52,966 bases of DNA. Origin: an uncultured Gammaproteobacteria bacterium. GTDB lineage: Bacteria > Pseudomonadota > Gammaproteobacteria > DRJJ01. Shown one piece after another: positions 9,396 through 17,986 of this stretch. The first letter of the stretch is position 1, and every line of letters begins with the position of its first letter. Location of the stretch: NCBI GenBank assembly GCA_947258795.1, contig CAMYJU010000015.1, positions 1 through 52,966 of the forward strand, given 5' to 3'. The notes under the pieces were generated by a model that saw nothing but the letters and a program-made list of their open reading frames with translations, searched no databases and was not told the origin of the DNA. Both the position numbers and the translations under genes were made by a program.

Positions 9396-10187
9396 ATGAG
9401 AATATGGAGCGTAGCCAATCAGAAAGGCGGAGTCGGCAAAACCACCACCGCGGTTACATTGGGTGGCCTGTGCGCGTTACGCGGGGAACGGACGTTGTTG
9501 ATCGACCTGGACCCGCATGGTTCGGTCACCGCGTATTTTGGTTATGATCCTGAGTCTATCGACAATAGTGTTTACGACCTGTTTCAGCTGAACAAGATCC
9601 AGACCGATCAGGTCAGGCCGCTGATACGGGAAACCAGTGTCGAGCAATTGCATATCCTGCCCGCATCGACTGCGATGGCGACCCTGGACCGTCAGCTCGG
9701 CAGCCGCGATGGTATGGGTCTGATGATTGCACAAACACTGAAGTTGTTAAGCGAAGACTATGAGCAGGTGGTGATCGACTGCCCGCCGATGCTGGGTGTG
9801 TTGATGATCAATGCATTGGCGGCCTGTCAGCAACTGGTTATCCCGGTTCAGACCGAGTTTCTGGCCACCAAGGGGCTGGAGCGCATGATGCGCACCCTGA
9901 ACATGATCGAGCGGTCGCGCCATGAGCCTTTACCGTACATGATTATACCGACCATGTTTGACCGGCGTACGCGGGCTTCCTGGGATACCCTGGGTGTACT
10001 GCAACAGCATTTCGGTCAATACCTGTGGTCATCCTATATCCCGATCGACACCAATTTCCGCGAAGCCAGTCGTGCCGGAAAACCGCTGTGTCATTTCATG
10101 CCATCTTCACGCGGTGTACAGGCCTACCGCGAGTTGTTACAGCAACTGTGCGGTGAGGGTGATGCCAGACAGGTGGCCGCGCTATGA
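9396..10187 (+). CDS. parC: ParA-like ATPase ParC, chemotaxis array positioning
   Basis: ParA/Soj-type ATPase starting MRIWSVANQKGGVGKTTT with the deviant Walker A motif at about residues 9-17 and IDLDPHGSVTAYFG (Walker A'). In Vibrio and Pseudomonas the orthologue in this position (ParC, PA1462) recruits chemotaxis arrays to the pole. ATGs at 9393 and 9396 follow a TAGGT site; a GTG at 9378 is a less likely start. Its stop overlaps the next start as ATGA, coupling it to the CheW-like partner. The symbol rests on synteny and family, not on a specific motif. Confidence 0.85.
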   Translation: MRIWSVANQKGGVGKTTTAVTLGGLCALRGERTLLIDLDPHGSVTAYFGYDPESIDNSVYDLFQLNKIQTDQVRPLIRETSVEQLHILPASTAMATLDRQLGSRDGMGLMIAQTLKLLSEDYEQVVIDCPPMLGVLMINALAACQQLVIPVQTEFLATKGLERMMRTLNMIERSRHEPLPYMIIPTMFDRRTRASWDTLGVLQQHFGQYLWSSYIPIDTNFREASRAGKPLCHFMPSSRGVQAYRELLQQLCGEGDARQVAAL

Positions 10188-10942
10188 GTACCCGTAGCGA
10201 CAAGACGCAACAGGTACTACTCGAACCACAGGATGCACTGTATGCGTATCTCGATGCGTTGTTACAGGAAGTCCCCGAGCACCACAAGGCGCCCGTCAAT
10301 CTCGTAGTGGAGCCGGAGCAACAGGCGGTCGAAGCAAAGCCAACTGGACCGGTTACGGCAGAACCGGAGGCTGTTATTGAGCAGCCGGAAATCGCGGTCG
10401 CCGAAGCAGAGCCGATCATCACTGCGGAGCCAGAACCGGTCAGCAAAGCAGAACCGGTTGCCAGACAGCAAGTACAAACACCTGTCTGGGGTCAGCAACG
10501 TTTCCAGAGCCTGATGTTCAGCGTGACCGGGCTGCACCTGTCGGTACCGCTGGACAAGCTCAATGGTGTCGTACCCTGGGAGGGTGACAAGGTCAAACCG
10601 ATGCCGGGCCATTCCGCGGCCTTTCTCGGGCTTTATCGCCATCTCGGTCAAAACGTCAAGGTAATCGATCTGACGCGTATCGTTGTACCCCCGGCCAAAC
10701 AGGTGGACCTGAAACCTGCCGATGAACGGGTTAAGCATATCCTGCTGGTCGATGGCGGCCGCTGGGGCCTGGCCTGCGACAGTATCAATGAAATCATGGA
10801 GCTCGAGCCTGAGGATGTGCGCTGGCGCAGCAGTGCCAGTAAACGAAGCTGGCTGGCTGGCACCGTCATCGACAGGCTATGTGCGCTACTGGAGCTGGAC
10901 GCGCTGGTCAAAATGCTCGAAACCGGTAAAGAACAGGCCTGA
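10184..10942 (+). CDS. parP: CheW-domain protein ParP, partner of ParC
   Basis: 252 aa: a short N-terminal segment, a Glu/Pro/Ala-rich linker (about 45-100) and a C-terminal CheW-like domain (about 105-240, with VPLDKLNGVVPWEG). In Vibrio, ParP links ParC to CheA through its C-terminal domain and keeps arrays at the pole. The ATG overlaps the parC stop by 4 nt. The domain is not a canonical CheW and ends KMLETGKEQA. A sigma-28-type promoter begins within its last codons and points towards cheW. Confidence 0.82.
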   Translation: MSTRSDKTQQVLLEPQDALYAYLDALLQEVPEHHKAPVNLVVEPEQQAVEAKPTGPVTAEPEAVIEQPEIAVAEAEPIITAEPEPVSKAEPVARQQVQTPVWGQQRFQSLMFSVTGLHLSVPLDKLNGVVPWEGDKVKPMPGHSAAFLGLYRHLGQNVKVIDLTRIVVPPAKQVDLKPADERVKHILLVDGGRWGLACDSINEIMELEPEDVRWRSSASKRSWLAGTVIDRLCALLELDALVKMLETGKEQA

Positions 10943-10953
10943 TTTGCCGATAT
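10927..10953 (+). promoter_or_regulatory. Sigma-28 (FliA) promoter upstream of cheW
   Basis: TAAAG, then exactly 14 nt, then GCCGATAT; 12 of 13 core positions fit the enterobacterial/pseudomonad FliA consensus (TAAAG-N14-GCCGATAA). It overlaps the end of parP and would start transcription near 10960, about 115 nt before the cheW ATG. Confidence 0.75.
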
Positions 10954-11073
10954 ACTGGCATGAAACCTGCACATTATCAGGCAGTCCCCGGAATTGTCTG
11001 AAACTTGACGCGGGTCACCACCGGCAAACAGGCCGGAATAAGCATAACGTGTTGGGTGCCAGAGGGCCGAGAA

Positions 11074-11553
11074 ATGAGCGAAGCAGAAGATATTTTAAAT
11101 AATGACGAGATAATACAATGGGTTACCTTCACACTGGATGGTGAGATCTATGGTATTGAAGTCATCAAGGTACAGGAAGTACTGCGTGTTACCGAGATTG
11201 CACCGGTACCCGGTTCACCCGATTATGTGCTGGGTATTATCAATCTGCGTGGCAATGTCGTGACGGTGCTGGATACCCGTCGCCGTTTTGGTTTGCCCGA
11301 TCACGAAATTACCGACGCTACGCGCATCATTATCATCGAATCCGAGGACAACATCGTGGGAATACTGGTCGACAGTGTTGCCGAGGTGGTGGAATTGAAG
11401 AAATCTGTGATCGAGTCTTCTCCGAACGTTGGCAATGACGAAAGTTCGAGATATATTGCCGGTGTCGCGACACTGGATGGCGAATTGCATATCCTGGTGG
11501 ATATCAACAAGCTGTTGAGTGAAGAGGAGTGGTCCGAGGTCGCCGATATCTGA
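11074..11553 (+). CDS. cheW: Chemotaxis coupling protein CheW
   Basis: CheW couples chemoreceptors to CheA. 159 aa from ATG 11074 (MSEAEDILNNDE), with the CheW-domain pattern QWVTFTLDGEIYGIEV, VPGSPDYVLGIINLRG and GVATLDGELHILVDINKLL. An in-frame TTG at 11005 would add 23 residues unlike the family, so I rejected it. It follows parP by 131 nt and has its own sigma-28-type promoter, so it can be expressed apart from the upstream operon. Confidence 0.94.
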   Translation: MSEAEDILNNDEIIQWVTFTLDGEIYGIEVIKVQEVLRVTEIAPVPGSPDYVLGIINLRGNVVTVLDTRRRFGLPDHEITDATRIIIIESEDNIVGILVDSVAEVVELKKSVIESSPNVGNDESSRYIAGVATLDGELHILVDINKLLSEEEWSEVADI

Positions 11554-11615
11554 TTTCACGATCCTGGCAACAGACAGGAATCAGGTCCGTATGACGGACA
11601 ACAGGGTGCAGGCAC

Positions 11616-11780
11616 ATGGCAGAAGTACCAACCATTAATCAGCCCAAACCGATCTGGCCGATCAGGCGGGATGAGCGCAAGCACCAGGAACCTGAAGACA
11701 AGCAGGACAAGTCTCAGGAAAAAGATGATTCCGAAAAGCCGGATAATTCCCGGGATGGTCACATTGATGAATATGCATGA
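11616..11780 (+). CDS. 54-aa acidic protein between cheW and the DUF2802 gene
   Basis: Small frame from ATG 11616 to TGA 11780, preceded by an AGGG-type site. It starts MAEVPTINQPKPIWPIRRDE and continues as a Glu/Asp/Lys/Gln-rich, probably disordered chain ending HIDEYA. Its stop overlaps the first ATG of the DUF2802 gene (ATGA), as for true genes elsewhere in this operon. My recollection is that similar small proteins with a HIDEY-type end occur at this place in other gammaproteobacterial chemotaxis clusters; this is from memory, not checked. Function unknown. Confidence 0.65.
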   Translation: MAEVPTINQPKPIWPIRRDERKHQEPEDKQDKSQEKDDSEKPDNSRDGHIDEYA

Positions 11781-11788
11781 GGTGGACC

Positions 11789-12187
11789 ATGATCCTGGAA
11801 TGGCAAATAGTTACCGCAATTACTGCGGGCCTGTTACTTTTTAATCTTGGTATTGTCACTGTACTGTGGCGTCGTAACCGGAAACTGGCAGCACAACTGC
11901 ATATCCTGCAGGGTGAATCCACAGAATTACGTCATGAGATCGCCGGCCTGTGCCGTGGTGCGGTCGGTCTGGGTGAGCGCATCAGCCGCATCGAGAACCG
12001 CTCACGCCGACTCAAGTCACGCCAGGAACAACTGGAAATGCGTGACATCGAAACCCGCCCTTATGATCACGCAATCCGCATGGTGCACAATGGCGCCAAT
12101 ATCGATGAAATCATGAAGGTCTGCAATCTCGGTCGTAACGAGGCCGACCTGATCATGACCATGCATCGGGTCGATAAAGCCAGCTAA
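11789..12187 (+). CDS. DUF2802 family protein
   Basis: About 132 aa: one N-terminal membrane helix (ILEWQIVTAITAGLLLFNLGI), a coiled-coil region (about 30-90) and a C-terminal segment IRMVHNGANIDEIMKVCNL followed by GRNEADLIMTMHR, which looks like a small helix-turn-helix and is the DUF2802 signature. Pseudomonas carries such a gene (PA1465 region) after cheW. ATG 11789 has GAGGTGG just upstream; ATG 11777 (four codons earlier, overlapping the preceding gene) is the alternative. Last gene of the chemotaxis cluster. Function not known. Confidence 0.8.
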   Translation: MILEWQIVTAITAGLLLFNLGIVTVLWRRNRKLAAQLHILQGESTELRHEIAGLCRGAVGLGERISRIENRSRRLKSRQEQLEMRDIETRPYDHAIRMVHNGANIDEIMKVCNLGRNEADLIMTMHRVDKAS

Positions 12188-12278
12188 TCTGGCCTTGTGG
12201 CGGCTTTCAGGCCTGATCTTGGCTATCCTGACCCGCCTGATCAGTATGCCTCATAATGCCAGATAAAGGTTAAACCAC

Positions 12279-12305
12279 TTAAGAAATCAGGCAATTGACC
12301 GATAA
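12279..12305 (+). promoter_or_regulatory. Sigma-28 (FliA)-type promoter before a GGDEF-EAL gene
   Basis: TTAAG, 14 nt, ACCGATAA (4/5 and 7/8 matches to TAAAG-N14-GCCGATAA) in the 151-nt gap after the chemotaxis operon. Predicted transcription start near 12312, about 27 nt before the ATG at 12339. Confidence 0.6.
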
Positions 12306-12338
12306 AGACTGGGTAACCACCGGAATATACCAGTTACC

Positions 12339-14372
12339 ATGCTCAATCTTGCCCGCAATTTCTCAGCTACAGGAATCACAAGCATCATTCTGGTATCTAT
12401 CCTGTTCGGCTACCTGTATCGTGAAGATGCGGTCAGCAGGCTGGTTGATCATGTCACGCGTAACAATACGCTTCTCACCCAGGTCTTCGTCAATAGTGCC
12501 TGGGACAGGATGTATTCGTACCTGAATGGAATGCAGCAACTGAGTGGCGAACAGATCCGCATCCATCCCGATACCGGAAAATTTATCAAACTGGTCAAGC
12601 GGCAAACACGGGAGACTGGGTTTGTTGGTGTCGAGATCTATACAAGCAATGGCAACACTGTTTATTCGACCAGTGAAGACCGGCTTGGTACAGATGTGAG
12701 TTCTGCCTCTGGGGTTCGTTCAGCATTTACAGGTCGTTCATCTTCCGGACTGGTGTCGCAGAACAGGACCCTGGATGATGGGGGTCTGTTGATGAACCGT
12801 GTCATGGTCAACACTTATCTGCCGATACGAAGATATAGTGGTCAACAACCTGTGGCTGCCATGCAGATTCAGACTGATGTGACTGATGCGATTTACAGCA
12901 TCGACGAGGCCCGGCATAACGCGATCCTGCTGTGCGGTGTGGTTTTGACAGCGATATTCCTATTGCTGTTGATTCCGGTCAGACGTGCCGACTCTTATCT
13001 GAAAAATCATAGCAGCAAGATCAAGGCCCAGGCGCAAATCATTGAGCACCAGGGCAGCCATCAGGCGCTCACCGGTCTGCCTAACCGGAAACTGCTGATT
13101 GATCGGCTACAACATGCGATGAAGAGCACAAGACGCGGCAAGCACCTGCTTGCCGTTATGAGCATTGATATAGACAGGTTCAAGAATATTAATGATACCT
13201 ACGGCCAGGAATTTGGTGACATTCTCCTGGTCGAATTTGCCGAGCGGCTGAAGCTGTGTATGCGGAAAAGTGACACCCTGGCCCATACAGGCGGTGATGA
13301 CTTTACACTGATTTGTGAACAGATCAAGCATGTGGATGAAGTATCGGAGATAGCGCACAGGTTGCAGGATGTCATCTCGGAACCCTTCAGGATAGCTGAT
13401 ACTGAACTCTATGTAACACCGAGTATCGGTATCATGATGTATCCACTTGCTAAGGATAATGAGAGCGATTTACTGAATTGTGCTGAAGCAGCATTGGTTC
13501 AGGTCAAGCGGGAAGGGGGTAGTGCCTGCAAGTTTTATTCAGTCAACGTTGGTCGTGTTAGCGGTTCTCGTATTAACATGGAAAATGCAATTCGCAAGGC
13601 CCTGGAGCGTGATGAATTTGAATTGTTCTACCAGCCTTTTGTGAACATGAATACGGGCAAGGTGCTGGGTGTAGAGGCGTTGATACGATGGAATTCACAT
13701 GAATTCGGACTGGTTAATCCTAATGATTTTATCCCCTTGCTGGAAGAGACCGGGCTGATTATTCCAATCGGCCGATGGGTGCTTGAGCAGGCCTGCAAAC
13801 AGGGTGTTATCTGGGGGAAAAACGGAATTGCGGACCTGAAAGTGAATGTGAATGTTTCGGTAATGCAGTTTCATAACAGGGAGATTATCTCCCAGGTCAG
13901 AGATGCGCTTGAATCCAGCGGGTTTGGACCGCATTTGCTCAGTCTGGAACTGACCGAGGGAATATTACTTGATGACTATGATCATAAGGACAGGATACTG
14001 GATGAGATAAACGCGACAGGCGTGTCAATCAGCCTGGATGACTTTGGTACGGGCTATTCCTCATTGCAGTATCTGAAACATATCCCGATCGATACCCTGA
14101 AGATCGACCGCTCCTTTATTCAGGATGTCGTTAGTAACCCGGAGGATACGGCGATCGTTGAAGCAATATCCGTGCTGGCCAGAACGCTGAGAATGAATGT
14201 AATCGCCGAGGGTGTCGAGACAGAAGAGCAGTTTGCGGCACTCGGCGGGATGGGGGTCACCGCTGTCCAGGGCTATCTGATCAGCCGTCCGTTACCGGTA
14301 GACCAGGTCGAGAGGCTGTTAACAGATGAGCATGGCATCGGTGCGGAGCTGCTTGCAGCGGTGTCGCCCTAA
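12339..14372 (+). CDS. Membrane GGDEF-EAL protein (c-di-GMP turnover)
   Basis: 677 aa. TM1 about 10-27, a periplasmic sensory region (about 28-195), TM2 about 196-214, then GGDEF and EAL domains. The GGDEF signature reads GGDDF (about residue 318), so cyclase activity is doubtful. The EAL domain looks complete: EALIRW near residue 446, ELTEG, DDFGTGYSSL, LKIDRSF and VIAEGVET, which predicts an active phosphodiesterase lowering c-di-GMP. It follows the chemotaxis operon and has a sigma-28-type promoter, so it is probably expressed with flagella, where low c-di-GMP favours swimming. Confidence 0.9.
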   Translation: MLNLARNFSATGITSIILVSILFGYLYREDAVSRLVDHVTRNNTLLTQVFVNSAWDRMYSYLNGMQQLSGEQIRIHPDTGKFIKLVKRQTRETGFVGVEIYTSNGNTVYSTSEDRLGTDVSSASGVRSAFTGRSSSGLVSQNRTLDDGGLLMNRVMVNTYLPIRRYSGQQPVAAMQIQTDVTDAIYSIDEARHNAILLCGVVLTAIFLLLLIPVRRADSYLKNHSSKIKAQAQIIEHQGSHQALTGLPNRKLLIDRLQHAMKSTRRGKHLLAVMSIDIDRFKNINDTYGQEFGDILLVEFAERLKLCMRKSDTLAHTGGDDFTLICEQIKHVDEVSEIAHRLQDVISEPFRIADTELYVTPSIGIMMYPLAKDNESDLLNCAEAALVQVKREGGSACKFYSVNVGRVSGSRINMENAIRKALERDEFELFYQPFVNMNTGKVLGVEALIRWNSHEFGLVNPNDFIPLLEETGLIIPIGRWVLEQACKQGVIWGKNGIADLKVNVNVSVMQFHNREIISQVRDALESSGFGPHLLSLELTEGILLDDYDHKDRILDEINATGVSISLDDFGTGYSSLQYLKHIPIDTLKIDRSFIQDVVSNPEDTAIVEAISVLARTLRMNVIAEGVETEEQFAALGGMGVTAVQGYLISRPLPVDQVERLLTDEHGIGAELLAAVSP

Positions 14373-14451
14373 GGCCTTGCCCGAGGGGCGAATGATGGAT
14401 ACGGAGCATAATTAATCCATTATAAACAGTAGGATAGAATAATCGGGTGAC

Positions 14452-14478
14452 TCAAGATTATCGTCAAGATGCCGATAA
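14452..14478 (+). promoter_or_regulatory. Sigma-28 (FliA) promoter before the DGC/PhnD operon
   Basis: TCAAG, exactly 14 nt, GCCGATAA (full -10 match; TCAAG is the form often seen at pseudomonad FliA promoters). It lies in the intergenic gap, 66 nt before the ATG at 14544. Confidence 0.7.
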
Positions 14479-14543
14479 TATTTCATGTGGCCACAGCGCA
14501 TCCAGCGCATGACCCGAACTGAAAATCAAACAAACAGTAACTT

Positions 14544-15887
14544 ATGAAAAACAGGATATTGCCAGAGTTTATCCGGCTTGGTGTCAGACAGAAGGTGCTG
14601 CTGGTATTGCTGAGTGTGCTGCTGACGGCCCTGAGTATCAGCGGCTGGTTGGCGTTGAAACAGGAAAAAAAGGACACCTTGAAGGAAATCAATCAGCGCG
14701 GGAATGATATTAGCAGGTTTGTCGCAAAGTCCCTGGCCTACAGCGTCGTTGGTTATGACTACCACACCATCCAGCTGCTATTGGATGAAATTACTATGGC
14801 CGAGGATGTTGGTTATGCCAAGGTGTTCAACGCTAAGGGCAAGACCATGGCAGAATCCGGCCTGCTTCACGAGAGCAATGACTCGAATGTGGTGATGTTC
14901 GCCCAGGATATCCTGCTGGAGCAGGATATAGTCGGCAAGTTGACGCTTGGGCTGGATACAAAATCAACCCTGTATCGGCTTGAGTCACAGAAATTCGCCC
15001 TGGTTAGACGCGAGGCCCTGATCATTATCCTGATTGCTTTCGGTGAATTCCTGGCACTTTCCTATATCATTATCCGGCCGGTCAGTATTATGTCAAAATC
15101 ACTGGACAACAGCGTTGACGAGAATGGCAAGATTGTTAGTTCCGTTCCGGTCACCTCGAAGGATGAGTTTGGTCGACTGGCCATGCAGTTTAACAGGCTG
15201 GGAGAACAGTTGAATGATGCCAATGAGCGACTGCAGACCAGGGTGGATGTTGCGGACGAGAAGCTGCTTACGAACAACAGAATGCTGATGCGCCAGTCCT
15301 CGGAGTTGAAACGTATCAGTGAAGAATTTAAAAAAATGTCTATCACCGATTCTTTAACGGGGTTGTATAACCGAAGGCGGTTTGAGGAGCTGATGGAAAC
15401 GGAAGTGGCAATGTCAATCAGGCATGGGGATACGAACAGCCTGCTGATTATTGACATCGACTATTTCAAGGCCGTCAATGACAAGTACGGTCATCCGGCC
15501 GGAGACAAGGTATTAAAAGAGGTTTCCGGCATATTAAAGGATAATCTGCGTAAAACCGATATCCTGTGCAGAGTAGGTGGTGAAGAATTCGTGGCCCTGT
15601 GCAAGCGGGCAGACAGGTCAGCGGCTTTTGTTGTTGGTGAAAAGCTCAGGACTGAAGTCAGAAACAATATTGTGAAGTTTGATCAGGATGATATAAATGT
15701 GACGATTAGTGTGGGTGTGGCAACGATTGATAAGCAGTCTGAAGGAGTCAGTACCGAGGGCCTGTACAAACAGGCGGATATCGCAGTTTACCACAGCAAG
15801 GAAAGCGGGCGTGACAGGGTGACTCACTATAATGACATGGCCTCGCTAGCTGACTATGATCAGCAACAGAGATCAAACAATACCTGA
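14544..15887 (+). CDS. Membrane diguanylate cyclase with HAMP-like linker
   Basis: 447 aa. TM1 about 17-36, a small periplasmic domain (about 37-155), TM2 about 157-176, a HAMP-like region with coiled coil (about 177-275), and a C-terminal GGDEF domain with the active-site variant GGEEF at about 345-349 and DSLTGLYNRRRFEEL at its start, so an active diguanylate cyclase is predicted. The gap to the next gene is 8 nt, making an operon with a PhnD-like periplasmic protein that may be its ligand-sensing partner. A sigma-28-type promoter lies upstream. Confidence 0.92.
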   Translation: MKNRILPEFIRLGVRQKVLLVLLSVLLTALSISGWLALKQEKKDTLKEINQRGNDISRFVAKSLAYSVVGYDYHTIQLLLDEITMAEDVGYAKVFNAKGKTMAESGLLHESNDSNVVMFAQDILLEQDIVGKLTLGLDTKSTLYRLESQKFALVRREALIIILIAFGEFLALSYIIIRPVSIMSKSLDNSVDENGKIVSSVPVTSKDEFGRLAMQFNRLGEQLNDANERLQTRVDVADEKLLTNNRMLMRQSSELKRISEEFKKMSITDSLTGLYNRRRFEELMETEVAMSIRHGDTNSLLIIDIDYFKAVNDKYGHPAGDKVLKEVSGILKDNLRKTDILCRVGGEEFVALCKRADRSAAFVVGEKLRTEVRNNIVKFDQDDINVTISVGVATIDKQSEGVSTEGLYKQADIAVYHSKESGRDRVTHYNDMASLADYDQQQRSNNT

Positions 15888-15895
15888 GGTATCTT

Positions 15896-16729
15896 ATGAA
15901 AAACTTATCCAGAATAAAGGCGCTACTGATGTTCTTCGCTGTGGTTTCTTTGGTCAGACCGGCCATCGCCGAAGAACCCGATATACAGTTTGGTTCGGTA
16001 GCGATGGATATCCCGGCCGTCATGCATAAAAGACTGACACCACTTACCAGATATTTAAGCGAGTCTCTGGATCGCCCTGTTGCTTTGAGGCTGTCGCCCA
16101 ATATGGGGGCGGCAATCAAGGAGGCAGCTGAAGGTACGGTTGATATCGCTTACCTGACCCCGGTTGCCTATATCAGGGCGCACAAGCAAGGCCAGGCCAG
16201 GATAGTGGCAAAGACGGTCACCAAGGGAAAGGCCTCGTTCCAGTTGATGATCGTGGTCAAGGAAGACAGTCCGATCAGGACGATCAATGACCTGATCGGT
16301 AAGACATTCGCGTTTGGTGACAAGCGGGCATTACTGCAAAGGGCCTCTGTAGTCGGTTCTGGTATCAGTATGGAACAGTTTGCGAGCTACGAGTTCCTCG
16401 GTCACTATGACAACATTGCACGCGCCGTTTACAACGGTGATTTCGATGCGGGGATACTGAAGGACACCAAGGCATTCAAATGGGAAGGCAAGGGGCTGCG
16501 TATCCTGTACAGCTCACCGGATCTTCCACCCTATAACATCGTGGTCAGCAAGAATGTCGATGACAAATTGTTCAAGCAGATTCGTCAGGCGTTCCTGGAC
16601 CTGGATGGCAACAATCCCGAGCATTTGAAGATTATCAAGGCGCTCGACAAGAAGTACGACGGCTTTATCGGCACCAGCGATGCAGAATATAATGTGGTCC
16701 GCGAATTGATCAAGCCATTTGCGAAATAA
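15896..16729 (+). CDS. PhnD-like periplasmic binding protein
   Basis: 277 aa with an N-terminal signal peptide (cleavage expected after about residue 26, VRPAIAEE). The rest is a PhnD/phosphonate-type periplasmic binding fold: MGAAIKEAAEGTVDIAYLTP, RTINDLIGKTFAFGDK, and YNGDFDAGILKDTKAF. No ABC permease or ATPase is nearby. It sits 8 nt behind a membrane diguanylate cyclase, so a sensory role is more likely than transport. The ligand is unknown. The ribosome site is GAGG before ATG 15896. Confidence 0.88.
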   Translation: MKNLSRIKALLMFFAVVSLVRPAIAEEPDIQFGSVAMDIPAVMHKRLTPLTRYLSESLDRPVALRLSPNMGAAIKEAAEGTVDIAYLTPVAYIRAHKQGQARIVAKTVTKGKASFQLMIVVKEDSPIRTINDLIGKTFAFGDKRALLQRASVVGSGISMEQFASYEFLGHYDNIARAVYNGDFDAGILKDTKAFKWEGKGLRILYSSPDLPPYNIVVSKNVDDKLFKQIRQAFLDLDGNNPEHLKIIKALDKKYDGFIGTSDAEYNVVRELIKPFAK

Positions 16730-16756
16730 GTTTGGCTACTGCGAGCAGGTTATTCC

Positions 16757-17428
16757 CTATTTGTTCATGTAGGGCACTAACGCTCGAATGGTTGTTCCTT
16801 TGCCCTCCTCAGAGGAATAGGAAACATAGTAGCCGTGGTCCTTGACGGTTTCGAGGATGCTGGTGGTGCCTACACCATGAATCAGGCCATCACCATGCTG
16901 TGAGAGTATCAGCCTGTCTATTTCATCCTGGGACATACCCCGGCCATTGTCCCTGAAGGTCACAACGACGCAGTATTCCTTCATTTCTATATTAACGTCC
17001 AGCCGTGTGGCACCTGCATCGATGGCATTGCTGACGATATTCTCGCGTATACGAGCAATGTTTTCCGGATTGATGTAGATGAATTTTTCTTCCTTGATTG
17101 CAGAGCAGATTACGTTGATTCCGATATCGTACAATTTTCGTAGTTTTTCATATGCCGGGTTTGTGTATTTGATAAGGTGGTCCTGCACAGAAATAGGCAT
17201 AAAACCCTCTTTGTCAGGTACCTGGTCTGTTGTTCCGGTGCAGGCCAGTGCAAGATCCTTTGATAACTCACGTGCCCGCTGTATGCCTGCCATGGAGCGA
17301 ACTGCGTGTGGATCGTTTTTCAGTTCCGGGCGTTTATCCAATAACAGTTCGAAATACCCGAGTGCCACGCCCAGATGGTTATTGACATCATGATTGATAT
17401 AGCGCATGTTTTTTAGTTTGTCTGACAT
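16757..17428 (-). CDS. Small cytosolic histidine kinase
   Basis: 223 aa with no membrane segment or sensor domain. It starts MSDKLKNMRYINHDVNNHLG, where H13 in NHDVNNHL is the likely phosphoacceptor of a HisKA helix. It ends with an HATPase_c domain: ENIVSNAIDAGA (N box), FRDNGRGMS (G1) and HGVGTTSILETVKDHGY (G2). It is convergent with the DGC/PhnD pair. No response regulator is adjacent. ATG 17428 is preferred; a TTG three codons earlier (17437) is the alternative. Whether it works with the neighbouring pair is inference. Confidence 0.85.
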   Translation of the reverse strand: MSDKLKNMRYINHDVNNHLGVALGYFELLLDKRPELKNDPHAVRSMAGIQRARELSKDLALACTGTTDQVPDKEGFMPISVQDHLIKYTNPAYEKLRKLYDIGINVICSAIKEEKFIYINPENIARIRENIVSNAIDAGATRLDVNIEMKEYCVVVTFRDNGRGMSQDEIDRLILSQHGDGLIHGVGTTSILETVKDHGYYVSYSSEEGKGTTIRALVPYMNK

Positions 17429-17462
17429 GGTCTTCAAAAAATCAGTTATACACTACTAAATA

Positions 17463-17640
17463 TAGAGATAGCACATTGTCATTGCGAGCCGCGTTAGCGG
17501 CGCGGCGAGCATGGAATCCCTTCGGGCTTCATTATGCATAACCTAACCGCCGTTTCGGCGGTTCAGGCCAATCTCCTGGCTGAATAACCGAATTAAAAAA
17601 GATTGCTTCGGCAAGCTGTGCCTTGTATTGACGGCAAATG
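17463..17640. repeat. Possible dispersed palindromic repeat in intergenic gap
   Basis: The gap between the kinase and flhB-like genes starts with GTCATTGCGAGC, has GC-rich palindromes (GCCGCGTTAGCGGC; a perfect 8-bp stem with a 3-nt loop at 17545-17563) and ends with GATTGCTTCGGCAAGC. These end sequences resemble small dispersed repeats common in many proteobacterial genomes. No second copy is visible here, so its repeat status is an inference. The hairpin could also serve as a terminator or stabiliser. Confidence 0.45.
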
Positions 17641-17647
17641 TCCGGAT

Positions 17648-17986
17648 TTATTTTACCGGCTTGTCCGGTAGTGTTGGTAATCCCGGAGCCGGCGCTTTTT
17701 GCGGTACCGGACTGACCTTTCCTGATATCATATAGGTAAACGCTATGACTTCTGCAACCGCGATATACAGGGCTCTCGGGATTTCCTCGCCGAGGTCGAT
17801 CTGTGCCAGAACCTGCGCAAGGATGATATCTTCATACAGGGGGACATCGTTTTCCAGTGCGACACGCTTGATCTCCTGTGCAATCTTATCCGTGCCCTTG
17901 GCGGTCACGCGTGGGGCATTGCGCCCATCATAGAACAGTGCGACAGCCAGGTCTTCTCTTTCCTTGTCTTTATCTTTCTCGCTCAT
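17648..17986 (-). CDS. FlhB C-terminal-domain-like protein (FlhX type)
   Basis: 112 aa matching the cytoplasmic C-terminal domain of the flagellar export switch FlhB/YscU: VALFYDGRNAPRVTAKG, ALENDVPLYED, GEEIPRALYIAVAEVIAF. It has no membrane part, and the autocleavage motif NPTH is absent (the matching position reads REDLAVAL), so it resembles a post-cleavage FlhB fragment (YlqH/FlhX/FhlP group). It ends in a Pro-rich tail. Its start overlaps the stop of the FliK-like gene by 4 nt (ATGA), so they are co-translated. Confidence 0.88.
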   Translation of the reverse strand: MSEKDKDKEREDLAVALFYDGRNAPRVTAKGTDKIAQEIKRVALENDVPLYEDIILAQVLAQIDLGEEIPRALYIAVAEVIAFTYMISGKVSPVPQKAPAPGLPTLPDKPVK

